Positions 22,370 through 33,136 of a DNA stretch of 64,000 nucleotides are shown here, in pieces. The translations under genes and the position numbers were made by a program. The notes under the pieces are model-generated. The model did no database searches. It had not been told where the DNA came from and worked only from the letters and a program-made list of their open reading frames with translations. The DNA is from Holacanthus passer (Eukaryota; Chordata; Actinopteri; Pomacanthidae), in the NCBI GenBank assembly GCA_025331565.1, contig JAFREQ010000041.1, forward strand, positions 1,798,001-1,862,000, given 5' to 3'. Positions within the stretch are counted from its first letter, which is position 1; every line of letters starts with the position of its first letter.

Positions 22370-22800
22370 AACCCCCACCAGCTCAGCTCGACATCCCAAG
22401 TCAGTGCCTTGGCCAGGAAAAAAGAAGAAAACATGTTCCCATAGCTCTCCCACGTCATCACAAAGGCATGTTTGACTGGGCTGCTGCCAGTGTGAGGCGT
22501 AGATGGAACAGCAGTGCTGGGAGAAATCTAAGATCCTGCACTTTACACCGAGGGCTATTGTTTGCCCTCTCTCCTTCTGTCTCCCTCTGTTGTGATCCCG
22601 TCTCTCCGTCATATCACGGCCACTCATTATTCTTCTTCTGCCGTTCGCAGCAGCGGCGTGCACTGGCTTTATCGCTCTCCATGTGAAATCAGATTGCATT
22701 ATCCCGCCCTGCCCAGCTCCCATCAGTCTGCGGTTGCAGAGTCAGTGCCTGTCTGTGTGTTTGCTGCACAATGGAGACGCTTGCCAAGAAGCTATCAAAT
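22370..22800. promoter_or_regulatory. Candidate conserved non-coding element
   Basis: A 430-bp block of higher GC without simple repeats inside AT-rich surroundings, about 3.5 kb downstream of the putative first exon. Overlapping open frames on both strands reflect low stop density at higher GC rather than coding. Intron-1 enhancer function would be a natural guess but is untested. Confidence 0.3.
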
Positions 22801-23245
22801 CTAAAACACCACAGGCAGATTTCTGATTGTTCTGTTTTGGTTTGGGTTTTTTTTTCTTGTGTTGCATGTAAAAAAAATTACCAAGACATGTAAATCATCC
22901 TGATAGTTGCGTCAAACCTATTTGATGATCTCACAGACTTGTCATACTGCCTCAAGCGGAGAGCTTCATCCTCTCAACACTGAGTTAATACTCTTTAGTT
23001 ACCCATCCTGCAGTCATCCATACGGTTACAACTTTGCAAAACATATTGAGCTAATGAAATGATGCACATCTGGTCTTAATTGCTTCGGAATTAAAACATT
23101 GAAAGGGTGGAAGAGGGAGGGCAGGAGGTTTAGTAGTTATTGAGGCAGTTTAGAAGAATGAGCCGTGTGCAAAGTGGCGTTTAGTGAATGAAGAGAAAAC
23201 ATTTAGCACAGTGTAATGACCTGTTTGTGTTGGATTAGTGCAGCA
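22801..23245. other. Anonymous DNA
   Basis: No structure recognised. Confidence 0.4.
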
Positions 23246-23352
23246 CTACTACTACTACTACTGGGGACTGGAAAGCATTGCCGACTTCTGTTTAAACTTG
23301 CGCCCACTGAGCTGGAGAGAGTTCAGTGTGGAGATGCTGCTGCTGCTGCTGC
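23246..23352 (+). repeat. Two short trinucleotide repeats, (ACT)n and (GCT)n
   Basis: An ACT run at 23246-23262 and a GCT run at 23334-23352, 70 bp apart. They produce tyrosine- and leucine-rich frames that are not genes. Confidence 0.9.
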
Positions 23353-23539
23353 GTTTGGTTTCCTTACATTCAGTGAGCTGGAGGTGCACACAGCTAAACC
23401 TGGCACTGCTGCTGCTTTGAGTGAGCTCCTCAGTCAGAAGATGCCAGGCTGGAACATGCTATGGAAGACAGTTAGAGACAATTCATTAAAACTGCTTTTA
23501 AAGAAAACTGAGTGTTCTTTGTAAAAATTCCGACTCTTG

Positions 23540-24680
23540 AGGCTAAAGTCAGTTCTGAGGTTTTTTTTAGCAAAATTTAAATTTTAGGATTTAGTGTTAG
23601 AATTATTTTTTTCTCATAAAACTGGCTACATTTCAATCCATGGATCCAGGATGTTGAGTTTATTCTTGCCATTGTTTTAAATTCCTGATTTGATTGAAGT
23701 TTGAATTCTTAAACTCTTAAAATAGGCACAGAAAATCATTCTGAGATTCCTGACAAAATTCTGAAAATTGTCACAGGATCAGTTGAATCTCAACAGTCTG
23801 AAATTAAATTCAGAAATGTCCTTGTATTTATAACATTAAATAATTTCAGAATTAAATTCAGTGTTCTTCACATGGGATTGGTTCTCCGCTTTATTATTTT
23901 TTCTCAGAATGCCAACTTTATTCTTGGCATTGATTTAAATTAATTACTGAATGATAATAATTGAAAATTTGAATTCTGTATTGGGAATTCTTAAATTTTA
24001 AAAAAGGCTTTCTTCTCATAAAGTATTCATTTCAATTTCAATTTCATTCATTTTTATTTTTCTTCTCAGTTCTACTTGAATTTTGTAACTATAAAGTCAA
24101 ACTGAATCTCATTTTTTTCTCAAAATTTATTAATTTTAGCAACTTAGTTATATTCACATGGGCTCAATCTTCACCCTATTCTTGAGGATAAATTGAGAAT
24201 TAAAGGCAAATGTTTTAATTGATTGGTGGAATTTTAAAGACATTTTTGTCAATTTCAATTTTGATAATTTATTTGAATCTAAGATATCTTTTTTGCATCA
24301 TTCCTTTCTTTGGAATTTCTGACATTCAGAGTGTTTTAAAAAAAATAAATAAATAAAAGTTTAACTTTCATTCTCACTATACTTGCAAAGTTCTCAGATG
24401 AAATAGAGAATTCTCATTTTCTTCTCATATTTAGTTAATTTCAGAATTCAACTCATTTAGAACTTTGAGAAAAAAATGTCTCTGTGTGTGAAATCAGTTG
24501 CTCATTCTCTCACTCAGTCAATAGTGAGCAGCACATTGAGTTTGTGGACACTTTAATTTCAATTCTCAAATTTCTCATTTTGTCATCAGGATACAAAAAT
24601 TAAATTCAGAATTCTCATTTCATTCTCATCATTATTCCAAATCAAATTATTTATCCATGTGGCCCTCATTGTCTTCCATA
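23540..24680 (+). repeat. Decayed tandem array with about 258-bp period
   Basis: The word TATTCTTG recurs at 23661, 23919 and 24177, exactly 258 bp apart both times. In the first two units it is followed by CCATTGTTTTAAAT and GCATTGATTTAAAT, and later by matching TTCTTAAACTCTTAAAATA and TTCTTAAATTTTAAAAAA blocks. CATGG words precede the anchor in each unit (23639, 23871, 24157), and the second unit carries about 28 extra bases there. The whole segment is AT-rich and packed with AATTC, TTCTCA and GAATTAAATTC words. At least three units, perhaps a fourth ending near 24665. Family unknown. Confidence 0.6.
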
Positions 24681-24919
24681 CATGTCAATTTTTCTGTTGC
24701 CAGTTGGACAGTTCAGTTGTGAAACTAGGACACGGACCTTGATAAAAATAGCTATGAAACTTCAGCGTGTGTCACGGTTGTTTTCTGGGCGCTCTCCTGA
24801 ACCACCAGCACTGTAGGAAACACATACCTCCATATTTAAGCAAGTGCTTTCATGAAGCTTTTGCATGTTGTTTGAAATTCCACTGACTTGTGTGTGGTCT
24901 TTCTTTTATTGTTCTGAGC

Positions 24920-25130
24920 GTCACAGAATGTGAATGACATGTGCGCTACAGTTCTTCACCCCACTGAGCCCACTGGGAAAATGGCAGCTAAAGAGCCACA
25001 TGAAGTGCTTTCGCTGTATCCAGATATTCACCTTGGTAACAGTAACAGAGCAATTATCACGGCATCGAGCTAGGCCAGCCCCTCCATATATTCATGCTGG
25101 ATTTTCTTGGGGTTGCTGAGGTTATTCATA
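24920..25130. promoter_or_regulatory. Candidate conserved element with X-box-like half
   Basis: Non-repetitive GC-richer block after the AT-rich array, with CCTTGGTAACAGTAAC (half of an RFX X-box type site) and GAGCAATTATCACGG. Low confidence. Confidence 0.25.
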
Positions 25131-26145
25131 GTAAGCACTGTTGTCTGTGTGGTCCCCAGAGCCCACCCCCCTGCTACCTCCCATGGAAATGATATGCATA
25201 CCATATCAAATTAGAGCAGTTTGCTGTGAAAACGAGGCGCTGTAAACAGAGGTGTCTCTAGGGTTAGGCCTCCTCTGGTGTTTGCAGCTCCTCTCTGTGT
25301 CCTCCTGGGGAACACTGAAACAAACAGCAGTAGTATTTCCAATTTAATGTCCTCCTCTTGTCTGTCAGCGTTTTTCTCTTTGCAGCTGCTGAGTCATAAA
25401 GTGGAGGCTCTCAGTGACCAGATAACAGCCATTGCTGCACACATACAGCCTTCACTGTCAGAGCCTTTTCATTTATTAGAATGATCTTTGTGATGCATAC
25501 TTTTACTGCTGAGGTTTTTCTCTTATTAGAGAAGTATGTAACAATCAAACTGGAATTTTTGTTCTGCAGACTATATGTCTCGTTGGCAAAGCAATCTCAC
25601 CTCAAGGTCCCAGTCTCAAGTGAGCAGACGTCATCTGCACAATGACGATCATGTGATATGACTGAAAGCACCAAAACAGCTACTAAATGGAACTGGTGGT
25701 GTGATTGTTTCATTGAAGATCAAGAATGTAACTCAACTGCATTTTTAGTATATTATTCATTAAGTTACCAATAGATGTGAAAGTGTGATTTTCTTGATGA
25801 TGATACTAATTCATTTGAATAACTTTTGTAACAGGAATGTGCCGGTCCTTATTCAGAGAAATCATTTGACACAATTTGGCCACCATATCAATATGAATAT
25901 TAGATATCATAATAAAGATAAACTGGAAAGCCCCGAGAGAGTTCATGCCTCCACAATATTCTGGCTAATAAATATACAGACAAACAAACAGAGCTAAAAA
26001 TGTAGTATTCTTTTAAAAAGTAAAGTATAAAAATGTATGTTTGCCAACCAAGTATCATAGATGTAATGCTTCCATAAAGAAAAAATGAATTAATCTGCAC
26101 ATATAGTAATAGTGAAATAAAGTAAAAGTAAATATAGTAAGATAA
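25131..26145. other. Anonymous DNA
   Basis: No gene or repeat family recognised; AT-rich after 25480. Confidence 0.4.
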
Positions 26146-26149
26146 GTTA

Positions 26150-26340
26150 AGCCTTTAGTGATTCCCATAGGGGAAATTCAGGTGTTGCAGCAGCACAAGG
26201 ACAGATAAATAGAGAATTACAAGTTTGGAAAATAAAAATAAGAATAGAAATAAAAATAGAAACTATACAAACAATACTCAAATACTCTCCACCTCCTCCA
26301 CCAGTTACAACTGAACAAATGTTGCAGTAGAACAAGCTTA
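26150..26340 (-). mobile_element. LINE-type 3-prime end, reverse orientation
   Basis: Read on the minus strand it ends GAATTTCCCCTATGGGAATC followed by an ACTAAAGG-like tail and CTTATCTTAC, preceded by a CTTGTGCTGCTGCAACACC block. This is the same tail type as at 27340-27390, 30440-30545 and 31294-31341. Confidence 0.6.
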
Positions 26341-26825
26341 GCTAAAGTGCTTGAGATTCACAAATGTGTAGAAAAAAGTCCAAAAACAAGGAATACTAGT
26401 GAGAGAGCGACTGCAACAAACTGCTGGAAGTAAAGTGATGGATTACATCTGTTTAACTTGACTTAAAAAAGTAGTATGTTTTATCTAACTTTCAGTTATA
26501 AAACTTTCAAATGTGCACTTCCTAACCTAACATCTAACATGCTTAACACAACTGTAACACAGGTATTGGTTGTTGGTCACAAACATTTGTGTTTCTCAAT
26601 ATAAAGGCATCTGTGTAAGTGACGTTAGAATGAAAAGTGTTCGTTTCCTCCTGCACAGGCAGACAATGAGCTTCTTCCTCTGACGTTTGAGGTCGTATCC
26701 TTATATGTGACATCCTTTTGTTCTGTTCACTGACGCTTAAGTTCACACTGCAACAGTGACACGCTTGCAGCGCTGCCGCAATCGTCACTGTTTTCTCAGT
26801 GGAGTTCAACCTATTACGCTGTAAA
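26341..26825. other. Anonymous DNA
   Basis: No recognised structure up to the hairpin. Confidence 0.4.
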
Positions 26826-26875
26826 TCAGCAGCACAGAATGTAACAGTGGTGACTGTTACATTCTGTGCTGCTGA
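26826..26875. repeat. Perfect hairpin, 23-bp arms, 4-nt loop
   Basis: Arms 26826-26848 and 26853-26875 are exact reverse complements with loop GGTG; the left arm begins TCAGCAGCACAGAATG. No mismatch in 23 bp implies recent origin or maintenance. The precursor arms are shorter than in typical animal pre-miRNA, so a miRNA is unlikely. Confidence 0.95.
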
Positions 26876-27285
26876 GGGAAAAGATTTTTGGCTATGAAAC
26901 AACAGAGTGTTTATGGTTTCTGTTTATACCCAGACAGATTGCTGTATGCAACAGAAAGTAAAAATACTGTGATAAATATGACATCAAACTACACTTAAGG
27001 CCATGAACTGATTTTTTCTATCCCTCGGTTGAAATGTCCAAAACAAATAAGTAGATATTGTTGTGACAACTGCTGTTTCCAAGCTCAAGCATGACAGTCA
27101 AGCTCCAATTTGATACAGTTTAGCCTTCATTCTGCTTTTATTATGGTTGGGTATGAATTTGAGTTTTGGTACCTTACTTTGACAAAGATCAATATGGTTT
27201 CTATGAAAGCCTTTTTTCCATTTAACAAAGGAATGAAAATGAAAAAAAGAACGTAACAAAACAAAATTGTTGATAGTGCAATGGA
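26876..27285. other. Anonymous AT-rich DNA
   Basis: No recognised structure. Confidence 0.4.
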
Positions 27286-27395
27286 CAATTTTTTCTTTCT
27301 TTCTTTCTCTTTCTTTTTTTATGCTCCTCTTTTTACCTCTAAACACCTGCAGATTTTCCCGTTGTGGGACTAATAAAGGAATAAAGGTCTTTTTA
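27286..27395 (+). mobile_element. LINE-type 3-prime end behind a TTTC-rich tract
   Basis: A TTTC-type pyrimidine tract (27289-27320) precedes the tail CAGATTTTCCCGTTGTGGGA followed by CTAATAAAGGAATAAAGG. The GTGGGA-AATAAAGG ending is shared with 30500-30545. Confidence 0.6.
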
Positions 27396-27590
27396 TAAAT
27401 AGTTCTCAGTTCAAATTTGAATTCCAATGGTTTTTGCCCTTCAAAATGCACTCTTGCATCTATTGTTCAACTGTAAAATATATTTCCTTAGACATATTTT
27501 TATTACAAAATGTTTACATTATGTGTTTATTAAAAAAAGAATATCTGATGATATATTGTTTTTTACTTTCGTTTTTATTCTCCTCAAGTA
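27396..27590. other. AT-rich anonymous DNA
   Basis: Nothing recognised. Confidence 0.4.
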
Positions 27591-28050
27591 TTAATGTCAG
27601 GGGCCCGATGAAGGCAGTTCCCATCTTGCTTGAAGGGCTTGACGTTTCCTGCTAAGGTCATTTTGTTTTCCCCCACCTCTCTTTCTCTCTCGTCATCCGG
27701 GTCGATGGGAAAAAAAAGTGGCTCTCAGTCGAGCATAGTGGAAGGTATTTCAAACAATCAGCGAATTCCTGGTCCAGGCAGTGAGATCATTCTTTTACTG
27801 GGTGGGGGGCTGTGATGGGATGACCCCTGTGGCAGAGCGCTGTTCGTCTGCCAGAGCCAGTCTGTGATCGCTGTGAACTTGGAGGTGACACCGGCTGTGG
27901 CAGAGGTCACAATTCCTCCCTAGATAGAATCATTTGCACTGCTTTGCACATCAGAGACATCCTGCAAAAAAACCAAACACTCCCGTTGTGTCTGTGAGCC
28001 ATGTTAACGTGGAGCTCTGACATCTGTGGCTGATGAGCGCAGTATAAATA
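27590..28050. promoter_or_regulatory. Candidate conserved non-coding element
   Basis: GC-richer non-repetitive block between AT-rich flanks, including GGGTGGGGGGCTGTGATGGG and an AGGTGACACC/AGGTCACA pair (nuclear-receptor half-site-like). Texture-based call. Confidence 0.25.
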
Positions 28051-28820
28051 CACATCATTAAGGCTGCATGATCATAAACTCAACGATAACACAAGATCAT
28101 GAACTCAACTGCACAGCATCCATCTTTGAAAGCGACAGTTCACTCAAAGTGCAATAAAACAAAAGCAAAAACAAAAGAGCATAGTTTTGGTTTGATTTGT
28201 CCCGGCTCTGCAATTTCTGCCTAATCCCCAATACATTGAAATATACTTAAGTGATGACTTGTTGTTATATCAAAATTGCAATTTGAATGACTGAAAATTT
28301 CAAATCACAAGAGACACAAATTGAATTAACTGACAGCTGAATTCCATAAATTGGACAAACCGCAGAGTGAAATTCTTTTCTGTTTTCTGGATAATAGTCT
28401 GCCAAAGATTTTTTTTCTTCAAGAAAAAAACAGCAACCACTCCATCATTTTTATGTTTTTTTTATTATGAACTGTGCAGATTAGCTCTTCAAAAAGGCCA
28501 ACGAAGAGTTTTTCTCCAAACCCTCCCACTTCATGTATTGCATCATTAAATACCGCAAATAGTGAAGAGTGCTTGAAACTTGCCAGTTTAACTTTTAAGC
28601 ATTGTGTCCTTTCTTTAAGCTTATCACCATTGTAGCTTTGAATTAAGACCTTTAAGATTTGGGGAAGATATTTCATGAACATGAAGTTAAGCAGCTATTG
28701 TCAGCTAGATACACACTGTAACTTTTCACCATCAGATATTAACTGCAGTCACTATTATTAAGTCCATGGTGAAGCTGTTGTAAAGAAATAATATGCCAGT
28801 AATGTAATATGTGTTAACCT
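28051..28820. other. AT-rich anonymous DNA
   Basis: Nothing recognised. Confidence 0.4.
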
Positions 28821-28858
28821 AGAATTTGTTCCATCATTTCAATGATGGAACAAATTCT
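28821..28858. repeat. Perfect palindrome, 18-bp arms, 2-nt centre
   Basis: Arms 28821-28838 and 28841-28858 (left arm AGAATTTGTTCCATCATT) are exact reverse complements around TC. A cruciform-capable sequence in plain AT-rich DNA. Confidence 0.95.
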
Positions 28859-29440
28859 GTCAAATGATCTGTATGAATAACAAGCTATTCTGGTGATAAC
28901 TGGTGCAAACATGCAATATCTGTTGAACACTACAGAATAATGATACCAAATAGGCCTGGAGGTTAATTTAAAGAAAAAAATTGCAATGTAGATACCAACT
29001 GCGAAATCAATCAGAAAAATCATTTTTATTTAAGTCATTGTAGACGTGTGAGTGGAATTTTGTTTTTGGTGCTCAAAAAATTCATTTAGAAAAAAAATCA
29101 GACAGACAAACAGAAACAGATTATTAAGACTAATCAACAGACTGTAGACTTCTTCTGCAGTAAGTAATTCCTCTGGAAATGTTCGATAGTTAGATATCAA
29201 CCAAACCAAACATCTCACAGTCTGGTTAAATAAAACCAAAACTGTCTGCATGACTTGATACCACCAGAGGTTAATGAGTGGGTTTTTTTTTGTCCTGTTC
29301 TGGGTAAACCAGCCTCTTAACGACTTCATGCATTTTGAGGCAGTTCACAGTAAACAGAATCATATCATTGATGCTGTTGACGCAGTGGAGTGTAAAACAA
29401 CAAAGCGTGTTCAGTGTGCGGTTTGGTAAAGAAGTGCAGC
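28859..29440. other. Anonymous DNA
   Basis: A 99-codon minus-strand frame (29030-29329) has no family resemblance. Confidence 0.4.
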
Positions 29441-29690
29441 TGTATAAGAGTTTGTGAGGGAGGAGACGAGGGTTGTGGGGGCATCCTGTGAGACCAGCAC
29501 AGGTGGTTGGGAGGGGGTTGGTGTAGTGGTGGGAGGGGAGGGGGGGGGGTTGTGGGCGTGGAAGTGCAGTAATGTGCCCACTTCCTGCATGGAGCCCCCG
29601 TGCTGTACTGTAAACCAGTAAGCTTACAACGAGATCAGCAGGATTTGCTGGCGGTGGCTTCCTGCCATTTCACAGCAGGCAGCCATAGGT
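29440..29690 (+). other. G-rich block with G-quadruplex-forming run
   Basis: From 29509 to 29556 there are at least six runs of three or more G separated mostly by 1-3 bases, for example GGGAGGGGAGGGGGGGGGG at 29531-29549 and then TTGTGGG. The plus strand fits the canonical G4 pattern. Not CpG-rich, so not an obvious promoter. Confidence 0.7.
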
Positions 29691-30415
29691 GGAGATCCTG
29701 TCTGTGCACTTTAGTGCCTCGTACTTGTCCTCATGATTTTTTTTTCTAATCATGGCACAGAAAAAAGAGCATGAAAAGGAACATTAATTCTAGAGCAAGA
29801 AAAAGCTGTGGATTGAAAGCATAAAAGCTGAGAGCATGACGTTTACCCCAATGGGTTTTCCATTTGTTGCACACAGATGTGGAATGGAAAACATGAAAGT
29901 CAGTGTGTTGGGTTGAATCCATGTATGCAGCTCTTCCTGTGGGGGTGTAATCTTTACGTGGATGAATGTCAGCTAGGTTCATGCTGATTTTATTCTGTAA
30001 TTGCAAGTGATGGAGTCTTTCAAAACATAATGATCAAGAATGATCAAGTCCTCTCGGCGCATGTTCACATCATACTTTGGAGAGTTTTCTCCTGTTGGTT
30101 TGGCCCAGTTGATCAGATGAGAACGATGCCATTTGTTGTCCTCCATATCAACCTCATTTTGGATCATTAGCTTCTTTAATAGACTCATTATTGGTTTAAT
30201 TATTGGTAGGTTGTTGCCAAAAAGCACAGTAATGTAAAGTATCATTTGGATTTATGGAATTATGGTTTATCTGAGAACTTTATACTAGAGATACTAGGTT
30301 GCATGTTGTAAAAACAATTGCTTTAATGCAATATTTAGTATTTTAGTATTTAATATTTCACATCTCATATTTAATCCAACAATGCAAGCCTTGTGTGAAT
30401 TTCTAATGTAAATTT
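29691..30415. other. Anonymous DNA
   Basis: Two minus-strand frames of 86 and 88 codons show no domain. The right part may be the body of the LINE fragment whose tail follows. Confidence 0.35.
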
Positions 30416-30419
30416 GTTA

Positions 30420-30545
30420 ATGTCATCTTTTTAACTGCCTGTTTAAACTGCTTTTGTACTATTTAACTGTTCTATCCCCTTTGCTGCTGTAATTTGTGAA
30501 TTTGCCCACTGTGGGATGAATAAAGGTTTATCTTATCTTATCTTA
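30420..30545 (+). mobile_element. LINE-type 3-prime end with (TCTTA)n tail
   Basis: Ends GCCCACTGTGGGATGAATAA followed by AGGTTTA and TCTTATCTTATCTTA (30530-30545). A short tandem tail directly after AATAAAGG is typical of fish CR1/L2-type non-LTR elements. Clade from memory. Confidence 0.7.
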
Positions 30546-31290
30546 CCACTCAGGAGTTAAATGACTCTTTTCAGTTCTTCCCTGTTTTCTTTATCGCTCA
30601 TTCATAATGTACAAAATCTTAATTAGATGATAAATATCAGCATTATTAACTTACACTTATTCCATCCCTTGTTGGGGCTGAGAATGTAAGTAGTGCGACT
30701 AGAGGAAATGACCCCAGAGCACAAGGCTTTATGGGCGTAAGAAGACAAATGTTGACATCCGATAGCCAGCAGTTAGTCATTCTAGCAAACCTCAAGTAAT
30801 AAAAGGTGTTTTTAATGGTGTGACATCCATAAAAGGTATGTTATTGCAAAGCCCATACAGTCACTCTGAGCCCTTGTGAGTTTTCAGTCAGGAAGTGTGA
30901 ACCCAAATGACCAAAAATAAAGTCCGATACAGCACAGGAAAGTAACAGTAGGTGTATTTTGAGTTCATGGCCGGTTCAGCCAGTGTCCACCTGTGTCTCC
31001 CTCTGGCCTGTGGTGAGTAAGCAGACTCTTGTTGTGTATCTGCAGTGGTCACATGCTGGCCCCTGTGTAAGTCCAGGCCGTGTCATTAAGGACAGATGGG
31101 GAAAGGTCAACAAGGTGGGGTTGTGGACGATCCGCTGTTGATACAGACAAGTCACACTCACTGGCAAGATATGCGTTAGCCAAGCATGTTAAAACAGTGT
31201 AGGGACCTGTGAACCAGCCACCTGCCAGAATTTTTTTTTCTCCTGTTTCTGGAAATTAGATCTGGGTGGTTAGACGCCACATGAAGTTGT
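30546..31290. other. Anonymous DNA
   Basis: No gene recognised; complementary open frames near 31000 are chance. Confidence 0.4.
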
Positions 31291-31293
31291 CCC

Positions 31294-31341
31294 AGTCTTA
31301 AGATATTCCTTTATTCATCCCACAACGGGGAAATTTTGATT
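31294..31341 (-). mobile_element. LINE-type 3-prime end fragment, reverse orientation
   Basis: Minus strand reads AATTTCCCCGTTGTGGGATG then AATAAAGGAATATCTT, the same tail as at 27340 and 30500. Confidence 0.65.
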
Positions 31342-31396
31342 GAGTCTTGATTGGTTCGTTGCCATCAGGCAGTTTTGAAGCATTTGCTTATCAGCA

Positions 31397-31398
<2 letters not shown>

Positions 31399-31445
<47 letters not shown>
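31399..31445 (+). repeat. (TG)23 microsatellite
   Basis: The longest uninterrupted TG run in the window. Confidence 0.98.
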
Positions 31446-31447
<2 letters not shown>

Positions 31448-32439
31448 AACCCTCTTTTTACTTGAAGGTATGTGTTTTCTCTTTAATTTGTAACCTGCTT
31501 TGTTAAGTATAATATAGATACAATTGTATTGTTACTTAATTGCTGTTGTCTCAATTAGAGAAGCGGGTATTGTACATGTTAGTTTGTGAGGACAACACTT
31601 AATAAACCTTTGAATAAAATAAATCATGAATATTACTTCTATCCCAAACCAGTTAGTCTTGAGTCGATTGATCAGTAAATCAAGTGAAGTGAAGAAAATC
31701 ACAATTCTGATAATAGATTCACATGTGAAGACTGCAGTTCACTTCATTCATTTAGTGCATAATACTGTATTTGATCACAGATAAAAACTTTAAAAGTTTT
31801 TTTTTAAATTATTGAACAAAACCAGCACTCTCTTTTTGTCAGCTACTCTTTTCAAGGTGTAGAAAGAACTTTCAAGATCTTGAATATATACTGTGTGTTT
31901 TTGTTAACTTGGGGGTTTTGTAAAGTCTGTAAAGTTTATATTTAACAAAAGAAAAATACAAATACAATGAAAAATACAAAATACAAGAGGCCATTTGAAA
32001 ATATTGAGTAATAATAGTCAAAATCAGTCAAACTATCTGATCAGACAATGTGTCAAGAAGAAGCTTTCTGTACTTACTCCAGTAAAGTCATTAGGTTTGA
32101 AGACAACCCAAATAATTAATAAGAGCATGGTTTGAGCTGGGATAAAGTGTCCAGTTCCAGAGGCTTTCCTGTAAATGGCAGAGAAGAAGACAGAAACAAA
32201 GGCAGACACAGGGGGAGTTAGTGAGAGTCGAGATCAATAGTCGCGGCTGCACGGAAGGCTGTAGGAGCCAGCCATTTAGATGAATTACAGTAGCACAGCT
32301 TCCCTTTCATCTCGCTCAAGGAGTGTGTCTGGAGGGGAGGAAACAAATTGCTTCTCATCATGCTTAGCAAGTGCTGCTCAGTCTGATTCTGATAGCTGAG
32401 TCTCTTTGAACACCGCATATTCCTTCAGGATGATATAAA
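31446..32439. other. AT-rich anonymous DNA
   Basis: Nothing recognised. Confidence 0.4.
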
Positions 32440-32650
32440 AGAGGAACATTTATGCTGCGCTTTAAGCCAACTCTCGCTGTCATCTCCTCCTCCGAGAGCT
32501 CGGCGACAGACCACAAACAGGCTAATCTATCATGCTCTGCTCATCAACGGTCCGCCGTAACCATCATGGCAGCTCTGTCACAGACGTGCAGCCGTAAGCA
32601 CACATTCGGTTCGGGCTGATTGATTGTTATCAGTTGGCAGGAAAGAAGGC
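32440..32650. promoter_or_regulatory. Candidate conserved element with PBX/HOX-like site
   Basis: GC-richer non-repetitive block carrying several CpGs (GAGCTCGGCGACAG, GGTCCGCCGTAACC) and, at its end, GGGCTGATTGATTGTTATC, which contains the PBX/HOX composite word TGATTGATT. One of the better motif-based enhancer candidates. Confidence 0.35.
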
Positions 32651-33136
32651 AAAAATGAGATTGCACAGCTGATGTGAATGTGAAAGTGAAAGATTTCTTT
32701 AACCACCAGCACAGAGACACAGTGTTGTTAGCTCTTACTATGTTACAGTCAAGACTAAATCATGTGCCTTAAACTGCTTTATGATAGCTGTGATGTGACT
32801 GTGGTTAGTCTGTACTGTATATGTTGTATAAAAAATTTTTTAAAAAATCAAGCAAGACTGATTCCACTTGTTTGCATTGTTTCAGGAATGACTGTTGAAA
32901 TAAGATAAGATTATGCAGATAAGCACACTAATACCAAATGAATTGGCTTCAATCTTGAAATGAGTCGGTTTATATTTCTCAGCAGCTCACTGGCAGATAT
33001 TTGTGAATTCTTTATTCTTAGAACTTAGAATAAATAACATGGCCTAATATCTGTTTTGTCGATCTCTTTCTGAATTACTGATTAATTAATCTTCTTAAAA
33101 ATTCATTAATTAATGACCTTGGAAATAATCTAAACT
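32651..33136. other. AT-rich anonymous DNA
   Basis: Nothing recognised. Confidence 0.4.

Noticed and set aside
23238..23524. Leucine/alanine-rich small protein
   Set aside because: Driven by the ACT and GCT trinucleotide runs.
26826..26875. microRNA precursor reading of the perfect 23-bp hairpin
   Set aside because: The loop is only 4 nt and the total length 50 nt, shorter than usual animal pre-miRNAs, and the perfect pairing is atypical. Kept as a hairpin only.
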